DNA of 64,000 nucleotides, taken from positions 1 through 64,000 of the forward strand of contig NZ_LUHG01000052.1 in NCBI RefSeq assembly GCF_001623405.1. The letters run 5' to 3'. Position numbers and translations under genes: made by a program. The notes under the pieces were generated by a model. It saw only the letters and a list, made by a program, of their open reading frames with translations, made no database searches and was not told the DNA's origin. The stretch's first letter is position 1. Every line of letters begins with the position of its first letter. Positions 54,086-63,371 of this stretch are shown piece after piece. The stretch is from Hydrotalea flava. GTDB lineage: Bacteria > Bacteroidota > Bacteroidia > Chitinophagales > Chitinophagaceae.

Positions 54086-54877
54086 ATGAAAGCTTACCCC
54101 ATTTATCAGGTAGATGCATTTACCGATACCTTATTTGGCGGCAATCCGGCTGCCGTTTGTCCGCTGCAAGCTTGGCTACCAGACCATACCATGCAACAAT
54201 TAGCCATGGAAAATAATTTATCTGAAACAGCTTTCTTTGTTCAGAAAGAAAATGTTTTTGAAATCAGGTGGTTTACACCGGAAATGGAAATTGATTTGGC
54301 CGGCCATCCTACTCTGGCTGCAGCATGTGTTATTTTTAATGTATTAAAAACAGCAAAGCATACCATACACTTTGAAAGTAAAAGTGGCAGATTAATGGTA
54401 GAAAAGAAAAACACCTTGCTGGTGATGAATTTTCCCTCTCGCATGCCAGTTAAAACCGAACAAATTCCGGAAGGTTTGTTACATGGATTTAATATAGCAC
54501 CACTAGAAGTATGGAAATCAAGAGATTTTTTGCTCATATATCCCGATGAAAACACAATACTTTCATTGGTACCCAATTTCAATCAACTCAACACAGTTGA
54601 TACCTTAGGTGTAATTGTTTCTGCTGAGGGTAAACAAAGCGATTTTGTTTCCAGATTTTTTGTACCCAATTCTGTCATTGGCGAAGATCCTGTAACCGGA
54701 TCAGCGCATGCAACTTTAATTCCCTATTGGCATCATAAACTCGGGAAAAATGCCATGACCGCTCAACAATTGTCAAAGCGCGGAGGTAAATTGTGGTGCG
54801 AAATGATGCATAACCGGGTTAGCATAGCAGGTAAAGCGGTTGTGTACATGAAAGGTGAATACTATTTGCCTGCATAA
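54086..54877 (+). CDS. PhzF-family isomerase/epimerase
   Basis: A 263-aa protein with two similar diaminopimelate-epimerase-like halves. The family glutamate is E47 in NNLSETAFF. Conserved blocks are DLAGHPTLAAA (70-80) and GEDPVTGSAHA in the second half. Members include the phenazine enzyme PhzF, but most, like this, are stand-alone enzymes of unknown substrate. It follows the carboxylase gene by 9 nt, so they are probably co-transcribed. Confidence 0.9.
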   Translation: MKAYPIYQVDAFTDTLFGGNPAAVCPLQAWLPDHTMQQLAMENNLSETAFFVQKENVFEIRWFTPEMEIDLAGHPTLAAACVIFNVLKTAKHTIHFESKSGRLMVEKKNTLLVMNFPSRMPVKTEQIPEGLLHGFNIAPLEVWKSRDFLLIYPDENTILSLVPNFNQLNTVDTLGVIVSAEGKQSDFVSRFFVPNSVIGEDPVTGSAHATLIPYWHHKLGKNAMTAQQLSKRGGKLWCEMMHNRVSIAGKAVVYMKGEYYLPA

Positions 54878-54931
54878 ATTATTTTTATTGTTGCGCAGAA
54901 AATGTTCTGCATTTCTCTGTATGTTTACGCC

Positions 54932-55414
54932 ATGCAAACTACCCAAACAATTACCATTTATACTGATGGTGCATCCAGAGGAAATCCCGGGCCGGGTGGT
55001 TATGGTATTATACTCATTTGGGGTGCACATAAAAAAGAACTATCAGCCGGGTACAGACTAACAACGAATAACAGAATGGAATTAATGGCTGTTATTGTTG
55101 CGTTGCAATCACTCACCAAAAAACACATTCCGGTTATTATTTATACAGATAGCCAATATGTTGTTAACAGTGTAGAAAAAAAATGGTTAGACAACTGGAT
55201 TAAGACCGACTTTAAAGGCGGAAAAAAAAATAAAGATTTATGGTTACAATACCATCAGCTTTCAAAACATTTCAACATTCAATTTAAATGGGTGAAAGGC
55301 CACACCGATAATCCATGGAATAACCGTTGCGATGCGCTGGCTACAGCTGCCGCAGATGGCAAAAATTTGTTGATTGACGAAGGCTATGAAAAAGAAATAA
55401 ACCTACTGCAATAA
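54932..55414 (+). CDS. rnhA: Ribonuclease HI
   Basis: Degrades the RNA strand of RNA-DNA hybrids, for example primers and R-loops. It has 160 aa from ATG 54932; an upstream in-frame ATG at 54902 gives ten unlikely residues. The metal-binding carboxylates are D12 (YTDGASRGNPGP), E50 (NNRMELMAV), D73 (YTDSQYV) and D134 (NNRCDALA). The basic handle region KKWLDNWIKTDFKGGKKNKD is present. Confidence 0.95.
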   Translation: MQTTQTITIYTDGASRGNPGPGGYGIILIWGAHKKELSAGYRLTTNNRMELMAVIVALQSLTKKHIPVIIYTDSQYVVNSVEKKWLDNWIKTDFKGGKKNKDLWLQYHQLSKHFNIQFKWVKGHTDNPWNNRCDALATAAADGKNLLIDEGYEKEINLLQ

Positions 55415-55452
55415 GTAAAATTGTGTGCCGGTTATATTTAACCTTTAAGGTT

Positions 55453-55460
55453 TACTTTTG
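55453..55460 (+). promoter_or_regulatory. Promoter -7 element before ubiX
   Basis: TACTTTTG matches TAnnTTTG 20 nt before the ubiX start. A -33 element at the usual distance is not clear. Confidence 0.35.
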
Positions 55461-55480
55461 TTATTCCAGCAAAGAAATCT

Positions 55481-56044
55481 ATGCAACACAAAATTATATT
55501 AGCTATTACGGGAGCCAGTGGTGCTATTTACGCTAAATTATTGTTAGATAAATTGGTGGCACTGCAAACCCAAATTGCAGAAGTAGGGATAGTAATGAGT
55601 AATAATGCCAAAATTGTTTGGAACACAGAATTGGGCAATAACAGTTATTTACAATACCCCTTTCAATATTATGAAAAGCATGATTTTAATGCACCATTTG
55701 CTTCCGGATCGGCACAATTCAATACCATGATTGTTGCACCTTGCAGTATGGGTACAATGGGAAGAATTGCAGCAGGCGTAAGTGATGATTTATTAACCCG
55801 ATCTGCAGACGTAATATTGAAAGAACGAAGGAAATTAATTTTAATGATTCGCGATACACCTTACAATTTAATCCATATCAGAAATATGGAAACCATTACC
55901 TTGGCCGGAGGAATTATTTTACCTGCTACTCCTTCATTCTATCATCAACCCACCACTATTGAAGCCGTTGCAGCATCGGTAGTACACAGGATATTAGATA
56001 TTGCAGGCTTACATATAAACACTTATAGATGGGGTACAAAATAA
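55481..56044 (+). CDS. ubiX: UbiX-family flavin prenyltransferase
   Basis: A 187-aa flavoprotein that joins dimethylallyl phosphate to FMN to make the prenylated flavin of UbiD-type decarboxylases. The N-terminal loop is ITGASGAIYAKLLLD, followed by the conserved SGSAQFNTMIVAPCSMGTMGRIAAG segment in two pieces, and RDTPYNLIHIRNM. The length is normal. The partner UbiD is not in the window. Confidence 0.92.
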   Translation: MQHKIILAITGASGAIYAKLLLDKLVALQTQIAEVGIVMSNNAKIVWNTELGNNSYLQYPFQYYEKHDFNAPFASGSAQFNTMIVAPCSMGTMGRIAAGVSDDLLTRSADVILKERRKLILMIRDTPYNLIHIRNMETITLAGGIILPATPSFYHQPTTIEAVAASVVHRILDIAGLHINTYRWGTK

Positions 56045-56051
56045 GTATGCG

Positions 56052-57080
56052 ATGAAAAAAATCTTTTTATTTATCACGATAATAGCTTTTTGTGGCTATT
56101 GGGGTTGCTCTAAAAATAAACAAAACATTATTATTACTTCTAATGACACAACCCATTTTTTTAAAGGGGCTGATGTAAGCTGGGTTACTGAAATGGAAGC
56201 AGCCGGCATTCACTTTTATGATTCTACCGGAACGAAAACAGATTTGTTTACATTGCTTAAACAAAAAGGCATTAACGCTATTCGTTTAAGAATATGGGTG
56301 AACCCAACCAACGGTTGGTGCAATACGAATGATGTTATCATCAAAGCAAAAAGAGCCCAACAAGCCGGTATGAAAATTTTACTCGATTTTCATTACAGTG
56401 ACAGTTGGGCTGATCCGGGTAAACAACCCAAACCTGCCACCTGGTTAAACTTATCGTTTCCCTCACTGGTAACAACATTAGGTACTTATACCACCCAGGT
56501 ATTACAAGCTTTGCAACAACAAAACATTACCCCCACCTGGGTACAAATAGGAAATGAGGTAGACAATGGAATGTTGTGGGAAGACGGCCGGGCATCTACC
56601 CACATGAATCAGTTTGCAGCATTGATTCAATCGGGATATACTGCGGTAAAAAGCTTTAATACAAATATTAAAGTCATTGTACATGTATCAAATGGATATA
56701 ATAACAGTTTATTCCGCTGGCTGTTTGATGGTTTGCACGCAAATGGCGCTAAATGGGATATCATTGGTATGTCATTATATCCTGATACCGCGAATTGGGC
56801 TTCCTATAATTTGCAATGCATTACCAATATGAATGATATGATTGCCAGATACCACACATCAGTAATGATATGTGAAGCAGGTATGCCGGTAACACAACCG
56901 GATATTTGCAGACAATTTTTAACTGATTTAATTCAAAAAGTTCGCTCTTTGCCCAATCAACAAGGTATTGGCGTATTTTACTGGGAGCCGGAATGTTACA
57001 ACAACTGGCAAGGTTATACACTAGGTGCTTTTGACAACACAGGCAAACCAACGGTAGCGATGAATGCATTTTTGCAATAA
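56052..57080 (+). CDS. GH53 endo-beta-1,4-galactanase (lipoprotein)
   Basis: A 342-aa secreted enzyme with a lipobox-like YWGC (Cys 19), so probably lipid-anchored. The GH53 barrel begins FKGADVSWVTEMEAAG. The acid/base is the Glu of WVQIGNEVDNGMLW (about residue 168) and the nucleophile the Glu of MICEAGMP (about 276). INAIRLRIWVNP and LLDFHYSDSWADPG are family blocks. It cleaves beta-1,4-galactan side chains of pectin. It stands apart from the xylan locus, 7 nt after ubiX, with no SusC/D pair of its own. Confidence 0.9.
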   Translation: MKKIFLFITIIAFCGYWGCSKNKQNIIITSNDTTHFFKGADVSWVTEMEAAGIHFYDSTGTKTDLFTLLKQKGINAIRLRIWVNPTNGWCNTNDVIIKAKRAQQAGMKILLDFHYSDSWADPGKQPKPATWLNLSFPSLVTTLGTYTTQVLQALQQQNITPTWVQIGNEVDNGMLWEDGRASTHMNQFAALIQSGYTAVKSFNTNIKVIVHVSNGYNNSLFRWLFDGLHANGAKWDIIGMSLYPDTANWASYNLQCITNMNDMIARYHTSVMICEAGMPVTQPDICRQFLTDLIQKVRSLPNQQGIGVFYWEPECYNNWQGYTLGAFDNTGKPTVAMNAFLQ

Positions 57081-57160
57081 AAAGAAAAGCTCGCAAAAGT
57101 AAAAGGAAACGTTTGAGAATAGCTTAAATGAAAACTTTCTTCATCTCTTTACCGAATAAA

Positions 57161-57197
57161 AAAAGGCTGCCTCAAATTTCTTCTGAGACAACCTTAT
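57161..57197. terminator. Terminator between GH53 and clpC genes
   Basis: AAGG-TG-CTCA (57163-57174) pairs with TGAG-CA-CCTT (57184-57195), interrupted by two mismatches. It is flanked by an A-run on the left, which is a T-run on the minus strand, fitting a terminator for clpC. It lies between converging genes. Confidence 0.55.
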
Positions 57198-57230
57198 ATT
57201 CATTCAAGCTTCAACAATAAAAATAGTTAT

Positions 57231-59774
57231 TTATGCTTTTGCATTTTCTTCTTCTGCTGCTCTTTTTAATTCAAATACAATCTTACCATTTTCTTTATCG
57301 AGCGAAGCAATAAGAACATCTCCACTTTTTACATGCATATTCAATATTTCCTCTGCTAAAGGATCTTCCAGATATTTTTGAATGGCACGATGTAATGGCC
57401 TTGCGCCGTATTGTACATCATAACCTTTTTCTGCAATAAATTCTTTTGCTTCATCAGTTAATTCAAGTGTGAAGCCCAAATTTACCAAACGCTTCATCAC
57501 TCCCTTCATCAAAATATCAATAATGCTGAAGATGTTTTCTTTGGTCAATGCATTAAAAATAACCACGTCATCAATTCTGTTTAAAAATTCTGGAGAGAAG
57601 GTTCTCTTCAATGCTTTTTCAATAACAGCTTTATTATTCTCTTCTTCATTCTGAATACGAGCTGCAGTAGCAAAACCAACTCCGCTTCCAAAATCTTTCA
57701 ACTGCCGTACACCAATGTTGGAGGTCATGATAATTAAAGTGTTCTTAAAATCAATTTTGCGACCCAATCCGTCTGTTAATTGTCCATCATCCAACACTTG
57801 CAATAAAATATTATAAATGTCGGGATGCGCTTTTTCAATTTCATCCAGTAAAATAACGCTATAGGGTTTACGACGCACTTTTTCTGTAAGCTGGCCACCT
57901 TCTTCATAACCCACATAGCCCGGAGGTGCACCAATTAAACGGCTCACGGTAAATTTCTCCATATATTCACTCATATCAATGCGTATCAATGCATCTTCCG
58001 AATCGAACATATAACGGGCTAATGAACGGGCCAATTCTGTTTTACCAACGCCGGTGGGTCCTAAAAATATAAACGTTCCAATAGGCTTCTTAGGATCTTT
58101 TAAACCCACTCTATTTCTTTGAATGGCTTTTACCACTTTACTAATAGCTTCTTCCTGCCCTACTACCATTCCCTTCATATCTTCTGCCATCCGGCGAAGT
58201 TTATCAGTTTCAGCTTGAACCATTCTTTTAACAGGTATACCGGTCATCATGCTTACTACTTCAGCAATATCTTCTTCGCCAATTGGGTACCGTTTATTTT
58301 TACTTTCTTCTTCCCAAATGAGTTTAGCTTTTTCCAATTCTTCACCCAAACGTTTTTCTTTATCGCGTAAAGCGGCTGCTTCTTCAAATCGTTGACTCTT
58401 TACAACACGATTTTTTTCGTTTTTAACTTCTTCTATTTGTTTTTCTAATTCAACAATTTCCTCAGGAACATTGATGTTTTTCAAGTGTACTCTTGCACCT
58501 ACTTCATCTAATACATCAATCGCTTTGTCGGGCAATAACCGGTCTGTCATGTACCTATCGCTCAATTTTACACAAGAATCAATAGCTTCTTCATCGTACA
58601 CTACATTATGAAAATCTTCATATTTGCTTTTAATGTTGTTCAAAATCATAATGGTTTCAGGAACACTAGGTGGCTCAACCAAAACTTTTTGGAAGCGGCG
58701 ATCCAAAGCACCATCTTTTTCAATGTACTGCCTGTACTCATCTAAAGTAGAAGCACCAATGCATTGCAACTCGCCACGGGCAAGGGCAGGTTTAAAAATA
58801 TTTGAGGCATCTAATGAACCACTGGCACCGCCTGCACCCACAATGGTATGAATTTCATCAATGAACAAAATCACATCTCTGTTTTTCTCGAGTTCATTCA
58901 TAATGGCTTTCATGCGCTCTTCAAACTGACCTCTGTATTTGGTACCTGCTACCAATGCAGCTAAATCGAGCGATACCACTCTTTTATCAAATAATACCCG
59001 ACTCACTTTTCGTTGTACAATACGCAATGCTAAACCTTCTACAATGGCTGTTTTACCTACACCAGGCTCGCCAATTAATATAGGATTGTTTTTCTTTCTG
59101 CGAGATAGGATTTGCGAAACTCTTTCAATTTCAGCCTCACGGCCTACAATTGGATCTAAAGAATTAGTTTCAGCCAATTTAGTAATATCACGTCCAAAAT
59201 TGTCTAATACCGGCGTTTTACTTTTTACATTACCCGGTTTGGCAGTACGTTGCTGATAAGCTTTTTGCTTTTCATCATCAAAGTCATCTTCCCCTTCATC
59301 TGAAAATTCGTTTTTGGGGGGCGGCGCTGAAGAATTGGTACCTACCATTCCCAGTTCATTTTTGAAAATATCATAATCTACATCAAATTGATTTAAAATT
59401 TGTGTGGCAATATTTTCTTTATTTTTTAGAATACTTAAGAGTAAATGTTCAGTTTCTACCAACGGACTTTTTAATGCTTTGGCTTCCAGAACGGTTACGC
59501 GAATTACTTTTTCGGCTTGTTTGGTTAAAGGCAAGCTATTAATGTTGGCAATGTTTTTTCCTGTTTTATCTTTCACGGCCAGTTCAATTTCTTTCCGCAA
59601 TTCATAAAGGTCAACATTCAATTGCTTCAACACTTTTATAGCAAGATTTTCACCATCTCTAATTAAGCCTAATAACAAGTGCTCTGTGCCAATAAAATCA
59701 TTCCCGAGCCGCAAAGCCTCTTCGCGACTGAATGAAATGATTTCTTTTACCTGGGCTGAAAAATTATTATCCAT
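57231..59774 (-). CDS. clpC: ATP-dependent Clp protease ATP-binding subunit ClpC
   Basis: A class I HSP100 unfoldase of 847 aa from ATG 59774; seven residues further upstream are unlikely. It has an N-terminal double Clp-N repeat (about 1-145), a first AAA+ module with Walker [10 protein letters not shown] (235-243), and a UVR-like coiled middle segment (about 425-465: [18 protein letters not shown]). A second AAA+ module follows with [17 protein letters not shown] and a C-terminal D2-small domain. It feeds unfolded proteins to ClpP. It is divergent from the STAS gene. Confidence 0.96.
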   Translation of the reverse strand: MDNNFSAQVKEIISFSREEALRLGNDFIGTEHLLLGLIRDGENLAIKVLKQLNVDLYELRKEIELAVKDKTGKNIANINSLPLTKQAEKVIRVTVLEAKALKSPLVETEHLLLSILKNKENIATQILNQFDVDYDIFKNELGMVGTNSSAPPPKNEFSDEGEDDFDDEKQKAYQQRTAKPGNVKSKTPVLDNFGRDITKLAETNSLDPIVGREAEIERVSQILSRRKKNNPILIGEPGVGKTAIVEGLALRIVQRKVSRVLFDKRVVSLDLAALVAGTKYRGQFEERMKAIMNELEKNRDVILFIDEIHTIVGAGGASGSLDASNIFKPALARGELQCIGASTLDEYRQYIEKDGALDRRFQKVLVEPPSVPETIMILNNIKSKYEDFHNVVYDEEAIDSCVKLSDRYMTDRLLPDKAIDVLDEVGARVHLKNINVPEEIVELEKQIEEVKNEKNRVVKSQRFEEAAALRDKEKRLGEELEKAKLIWEEESKNKRYPIGEEDIAEVVSMMTGIPVKRMVQAETDKLRRMAEDMKGMVVGQEEAISKVVKAIQRNRVGLKDPKKPIGTFIFLGPTGVGKTELARSLARYMFDSEDALIRIDMSEYMEKFTVSRLIGAPPGYVGYEEGGQLTEKVRRKPYSVILLDEIEKAHPDIYNILLQVLDDGQLTDGLGRKIDFKNTLIIMTSNIGVRQLKDFGSGVGFATAARIQNEEENNKAVIEKALKRTFSPEFLNRIDDVVIFNALTKENIFSIIDILMKGVMKRLVNLGFTLELTDEAKEFIAEKGYDVQYGARPLHRAIQKYLEDPLAEEILNMHVKSGDVLIASLDKENGKIVFELKRAAEEENAKA

Positions 59775-59780
59775 AAACTT

Positions 59781-59813
59781 TTTGGATTTATACAATTATA
59801 ACGAATATTTTTG
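59781..59813 (+). promoter_or_regulatory. Promoter of the STAS-protein gene
   Basis: TTTG (59781-59784) and TATTTTTG (59806-59813) are spaced by 21 nt, a good match to the Bacteroidota promoter. It starts in the spacer next to the clpC start and points to the STAS gene, whose ATG is about 48 nt downstream. Confidence 0.5.
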
Positions 59814-59861
59814 ATCAAAGTTGCTTTCAACTTATTCACAAAATGTTTAGAAAGTCTTTTT

Positions 59862-60266
59862 ATGAAAGTCAAAATTGATACCAAGGAAAAATTTACCGTT
59901 TTAACCCCTGAAGAACCCAATATTTATGACAATATGGCTGATGAATTAGCTGCTGCATGTCAACAATATCTTCAGGCGCCTATCAAAAATCTAATTTTAA
60001 AATTAAGCAATGTTCAAGATATTGACGGCAATATAGCGCAAAAGATTATTGATTTGCAACAAAGTTTTTACGATAAAAATGCTTCTTTTCTGGTTTGTGA
60101 AATGAATAAAAATATTGAGGCTGTTTTTGAACAGAACGATTTGATTGAAATGTTGAATTTTACGCCTACAGAATGCGAGGCATGGGATATTGTTCAAATG
60201 GAAGAGATTGAACGGGAGCTTTTAGATTCAAACGATTTTTCTTTTGATACGGATAATATGTCATAA
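59862..60266 (+). CDS. STAS-domain protein (anti-sigma factor antagonist-like)
   Basis: A 134-aa protein starting at ATG 59862, with a single STAS-like fold: IKNLILKLSNVQDIDGNIAQKII contains the strand-helix where SpoIIAA-type proteins are phosphorylated. Here the site reads DIDGN in place of the usual D-S-S/T, so the phospho-serine appears absent. The C-terminus is acidic (ERELLDSNDFSFDTDN). The gene precedes rnz. No anti-sigma kinase is nearby, so the role is unclear. Confidence 0.7.
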   Translation: MKVKIDTKEKFTVLTPEEPNIYDNMADELAAACQQYLQAPIKNLILKLSNVQDIDGNIAQKIIDLQQSFYDKNASFLVCEMNKNIEAVFEQNDLIEMLNFTPTECEAWDIVQMEEIERELLDSNDFSFDTDNMS

Positions 60267-60297
60267 ACTGTTTTTTAGTTTTACATTCATTTTTTTC

Positions 60298-60337
60298 TTA
60301 TATTGAAGGAAAAAGAGCAGCATTCAATATAATTTTT
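60298..60337 (+). terminator. Terminator after the STAS gene
   Basis: TTATATTGAA (60298-60307) pairs with TTCAATATAA (60323-60332) in a perfect 10-bp stem and is followed by TTTTTAAC. The stem is A/T-rich, so strength is uncertain. Confidence 0.45.
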
Positions 60338-60402
60338 AACAATTTCTTGCAGCTATTCCGGTATTAAATTGTCTTCCATACACTGTAAAAAAAATTCACA
60401 AT

Positions 60403-61308
60403 ATGTTTGGTGTAACTATTTTAGGGAATAACTCAGCGCTGCCGGCTTATGACCGTCACCCTACTGCACAGGTAGTTACCCTGAACGATCAGCTTATATT
60501 AATTGATTGTGGAGAAGGTACACAAACACAATTGTCGAAATACAAAATCAAACGAAGCAAAATCAATCATATCTTAATCTCGCATTTACATGGCGATCAT
60601 TATTTTGGATTGCCGGGATTAATTACCAGCATGGGTTTGTTAGGAAGGGAGCAAGATTTGCACGTGTATGCACCTGCTGCATTAAAAACAATTATTCAAT
60701 TACAATTGAAGGCAGGAAATACCGATTTACCGTATACATTGCATTTTCATGCCTTAGAAACGTATGATGATTTATTAATTGATGAAAAAAAATTTAGTGT
60801 TCAAATTTTTACTACTGAACACCGGGTACCTTGCTGGGGTTTTATTATAAAAGAAAAACGAATGCCTCGTAAAATTAATAAAGAAGCAGTACTGCAATAT
60901 GCAATACCGGCTTCATTTTACGAAGCCTTACAAAGAGGTGAAGATTATACCAACAAAGCAGGCAATACCATTCAAAATAATGTATTGACGATTCCAAATA
61001 AAGCATCCAAATCATATGTGTATTGTGCAGATACCCGCTATGCCGAGAAAAACATAAGTGTATGCAGCCATGCATCATTACTATATCATGAAACCACTTA
61101 TTTACAAAACTGTGAAGATAAAGCTGCGTTACGATTTCACTCTACTTCCATACAGGCTGGTACATTTGCCACAAAAGCCGGTGCAAACAAATTAATTATT
61201 GGCCATTTTAGCAGTAAGTATGAATCATTAGATCTGTTTTTAAAAGAAACACAGGCTGCTTTCGCCAATACTGATTTGGCATTAGAAGGTGTAACTTTTT
61301 TGGTTTAA
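60403..61308 (+). CDS. rnz: Ribonuclease Z
   Basis: The tRNA 3'-end endonuclease of the metallo-beta-lactamase fold, 301 aa. Zinc ligands are H61, H63, D65 and H66 in SHLHGDHYFGLPG, then His in TTEHRVPCWGF, Asp in YCADTRY and His in IIGHFSSKY. The flexible-arm region is near 150-195. The window's tRNA-Asp lacks an encoded CCA, consistent with need for this enzyme. Its stop overlaps that of the converging esterase gene by 4 nt. Confidence 0.95.
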   Translation: MFGVTILGNNSALPAYDRHPTAQVVTLNDQLILIDCGEGTQTQLSKYKIKRSKINHILISHLHGDHYFGLPGLITSMGLLGREQDLHVYAPAALKTIIQLQLKAGNTDLPYTLHFHALETYDDLLIDEKKFSVQIFTTEHRVPCWGFIIKEKRMPRKINKEAVLQYAIPASFYEALQRGEDYTNKAGNTIQNNVLTIPNKASKSYVYCADTRYAEKNISVCSHASLLYHETTYLQNCEDKAALRFHSTSIQAGTFATKAGANKLIIGHFSSKYESLDLFLKETQAAFANTDLALEGVTFLV

Positions 61309-62462
61309 TACAGTTGCATCAGCCAACGATAAAATGTAGGGAACTCCTCTCTCCAGTATTTTTCCTGATGTGTACCCGGCGGATACACAGAGCGACGAAT
61401 AATATGGCTGGGGTAAGAAGCATCTAAATTTTTGATTACCTCATCCATATCAGACAACATGGTGGCACTCTCTTTCCCACCTGCATAAAAATAATAAACC
61501 GGTTTAAAATCAGCTTGCACAGCAGGTTTTAATTGTTGTGGCGAATAAAGCCAAAATGCAGGTGAAAAGATGCCTGCAGCGCCAAATATATTGGGGTATT
61601 TCATGAATGCATAGTAACTAATGATAGCTCCCATACTGCTTCCGGCAATATAAGTATAATGTGGCCCCTTTTTGGTTCTGTATTTGCTATCAATAAAAGG
61701 CTTTAATGTATGCACAATAAAATATATATAATCAAATCCTTCTCCTTTTACGGAATCTTTGCCCACTTTTCCTGCAGGAATGGTATAAGGGCTGTATTCA
61801 CTCAAACGCTTGTCCCCACCATTATCAATACCAACTACCATACAATATTTACCTAATTTTTGCGCTAGTGTATCCAAACATTCATCAATGCCCCATTCGC
61901 CTGCAAATGCAGTTTGTTCATTGAATAAGTTTTGTCCATCCTGCATATATAAAACGGGATATGTTTGGGTTGACTGGTAGTAATTTTTGGGGAGGTACAG
62001 CCAAATTCGCCGGGTGCCATGTAATTGGGGAATATAAAAAGCAGTATCAATAATTGAAACTTGCGGACTGGCGGTATAGGGTTTGGGTTTTTCAGGGTAA
62101 TCATCTTTCCAACCGGCAATGGTAAAAGAAGAATCAATATCCGAATCTATCTGTAAAACCCTGTCATTCATATCACGCCCATCTGCCAAACATTCCACTT
62201 TATCAAAACTGCCTCTGGTAAACTTAAAAGCATAATTACCCGGTGCCATATTTTTAATTACAATCCCCACCCTGCTGCCACCAAAAGGCTTTAACCGATA
62301 TTGCTCATCTTTCGGATTCCAGTTGTTAAAATTGCCACTTACATAAATGGGCTCATTTTGCCGGGTAGCCACTTTTGTAACCATTAACTTAACGTTAAAT
62401 TGTGCCTGTACTGCCGGTATTAGCAGGAGTAGTAATGCAAAGCTGAAAATTATGTTTCGCAT
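61305..62462 (-). CDS. Secreted esterase (enterochelin-esterase-like fold with N-terminal E-set domain)
   Basis: A 385-aa secreted protein with signal peptide (1-20, AVQA). An N-terminal immunoglobulin-like/CBM48-type domain (about 25-115: YVSGNFNNWNPKDEQYRL) precedes an alpha/beta-hydrolase of the esterase D/Fes family. The nucleophile Ser is in YIAGSSMGAIISYYAFMKYP. YPVLYMQDGQNLF is the typical strand before it, and the catalytic His is probably in PPGTHQEKYWREEF. The substrate may be a feruloyl, acetyl or siderophore ester; it is not decided by context. Confidence 0.85.
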   Translation of the reverse strand: MRNIIFSFALLLLLIPAVQAQFNVKLMVTKVATRQNEPIYVSGNFNNWNPKDEQYRLKPFGGSRVGIVIKNMAPGNYAFKFTRGSFDKVECLADGRDMNDRVLQIDSDIDSSFTIAGWKDDYPEKPKPYTASPQVSIIDTAFYIPQLHGTRRIWLYLPKNYYQSTQTYPVLYMQDGQNLFNEQTAFAGEWGIDECLDTLAQKLGKYCMVVGIDNGGDKRLSEYSPYTIPAGKVGKDSVKGEGFDYIYFIVHTLKPFIDSKYRTKKGPHYTYIAGSSMGAIISYYAFMKYPNIFGAAGIFSPAFWLYSPQQLKPAVQADFKPVYYFYAGGKESATMLSDMDEVIKNLDASYPSHIIRRSVYPPGTHQEKYWREEFPTFYRWLMQLY

Positions 62463-62486
62463 GTAATAAAGTTAAGTAACCCACAT

Positions 62487-62512
62487 AAAAAAAGCCACCT
62501 TTTAGAGTGGCC
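62487..62512 (-). terminator. Terminator of the LolA-like gene
   Basis: On the minus strand GCCAC and GTGGC form a short GC-rich stem with an 8-nt loop, followed by seven T. It lies about 20 nt past the stop at 62534. Confidence 0.7.
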
Positions 62513-62533
62513 TATGATTTATTTCATTCATTT

Positions 62534-63163
62534 TTAATCTAATAATTCTGCATCGGCAGGATAGTTGGCGCGGTTAAAATTAAACATACCATCCGGCAAC
62601 TTTGCTGCCGTATTCATGTTACTGATTAACACCACAGTTTTATTGTTGCTTTTATCTAAAATTACCGCTTTTGTTACTAAGCGTTTTAATTTATTGATAA
62701 ACAAATCAACTTTTTGGAAACTACGCCTGTCATCTTTTGGAAACATTTCTATTTGATAACTACTGCCGTTGGAAGAAATGAGTTTGTAATTAAAATCTTT
62801 ATCATAAGAACCGGATAGTAATTTTTGTGGGCTCAAGGTTGCAGCACTTTCTTCTACTGAAGATTTTGTAATGGTTTTATTGCCATCATAATTGTAAACA
62901 TTGATTCCATCACAAATAATAACAGTTTTACCCTGTTTCAGTAAATATTTATCACCTTTCATAGAAAGCGTTCCTGCTTTAATACCATTGGGCTTTCCTT
63001 TACTGGTAATGGATTCCAGCATAAACTTTGCAGTAATACCTTTGGCTGATTTTACTTTTTCGCCTACCTCATTTAAAACCTTTTTAGCTGCAGGATCATT
63101 TTGTGCTTTTACCTTTGTTGACGTGCCAATCAAAAATGCTGCAACAAAAAACAAATACTTCAT
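62534..63163 (-). CDS. LolA-like outer-membrane lipoprotein carrier
   Basis: A 209-aa periplasmic protein with a signal peptide (about 1-20, TSTKVKAQ). The mature part has the half-barrel pattern of LolA: KGITAKFMLESITSKGKPNG, then GTLSMKGDKYLLKQGKTVIICDGINVYNYD and a late strand with DDRRSFQKVDLFINK. It may shuttle lipoproteins from the inner to the outer membrane. It follows ftsK on the same strand, an order familiar in this phylum, but has its own promoter match. Confidence 0.85.
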   Translation of the reverse strand: MKYLFFVAAFLIGTSTKVKAQNDPAAKKVLNEVGEKVKSAKGITAKFMLESITSKGKPNGIKAGTLSMKGDKYLLKQGKTVIICDGINVYNYDGNKTITKSSVEESAATLSPQKLLSGSYDKDFNYKLISSNGSSYQIEMFPKDDRRSFQKVDLFINKLKRLVTKAVILDKSNNKTVVLISNMNTAAKLPDGMFNFNRANYPADAELLD

Positions 63164-63241
63164 TGTTTAAATTTAATTTGAAAAATGAATCAAAACAGCG
63201 CTAATTGTATCAAACTTTTTTGATTTTTTAAATATTGGGCG

Positions 63242-63249
63242 CAAAGATA
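63242..63249 (-). promoter_or_regulatory. Promoter -7 element of the LolA-like gene
   Basis: TATCTTTG on the minus strand is a perfect -7 match, about 80 nt before the start. A -33 TTTG at the standard distance is not evident. Confidence 0.5.
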
Positions 63250-63371
63250 AGGCTTTAAAAATTTTAGACCTGTATTCAATTGGTTTGTTTAGCGGTTGTT
63301 TAAAAAAATGGAGGTTAATGAATGCGTTTCAGCTAACAAATCATCTATGGAATGTTTCAAATCAGCATTTG

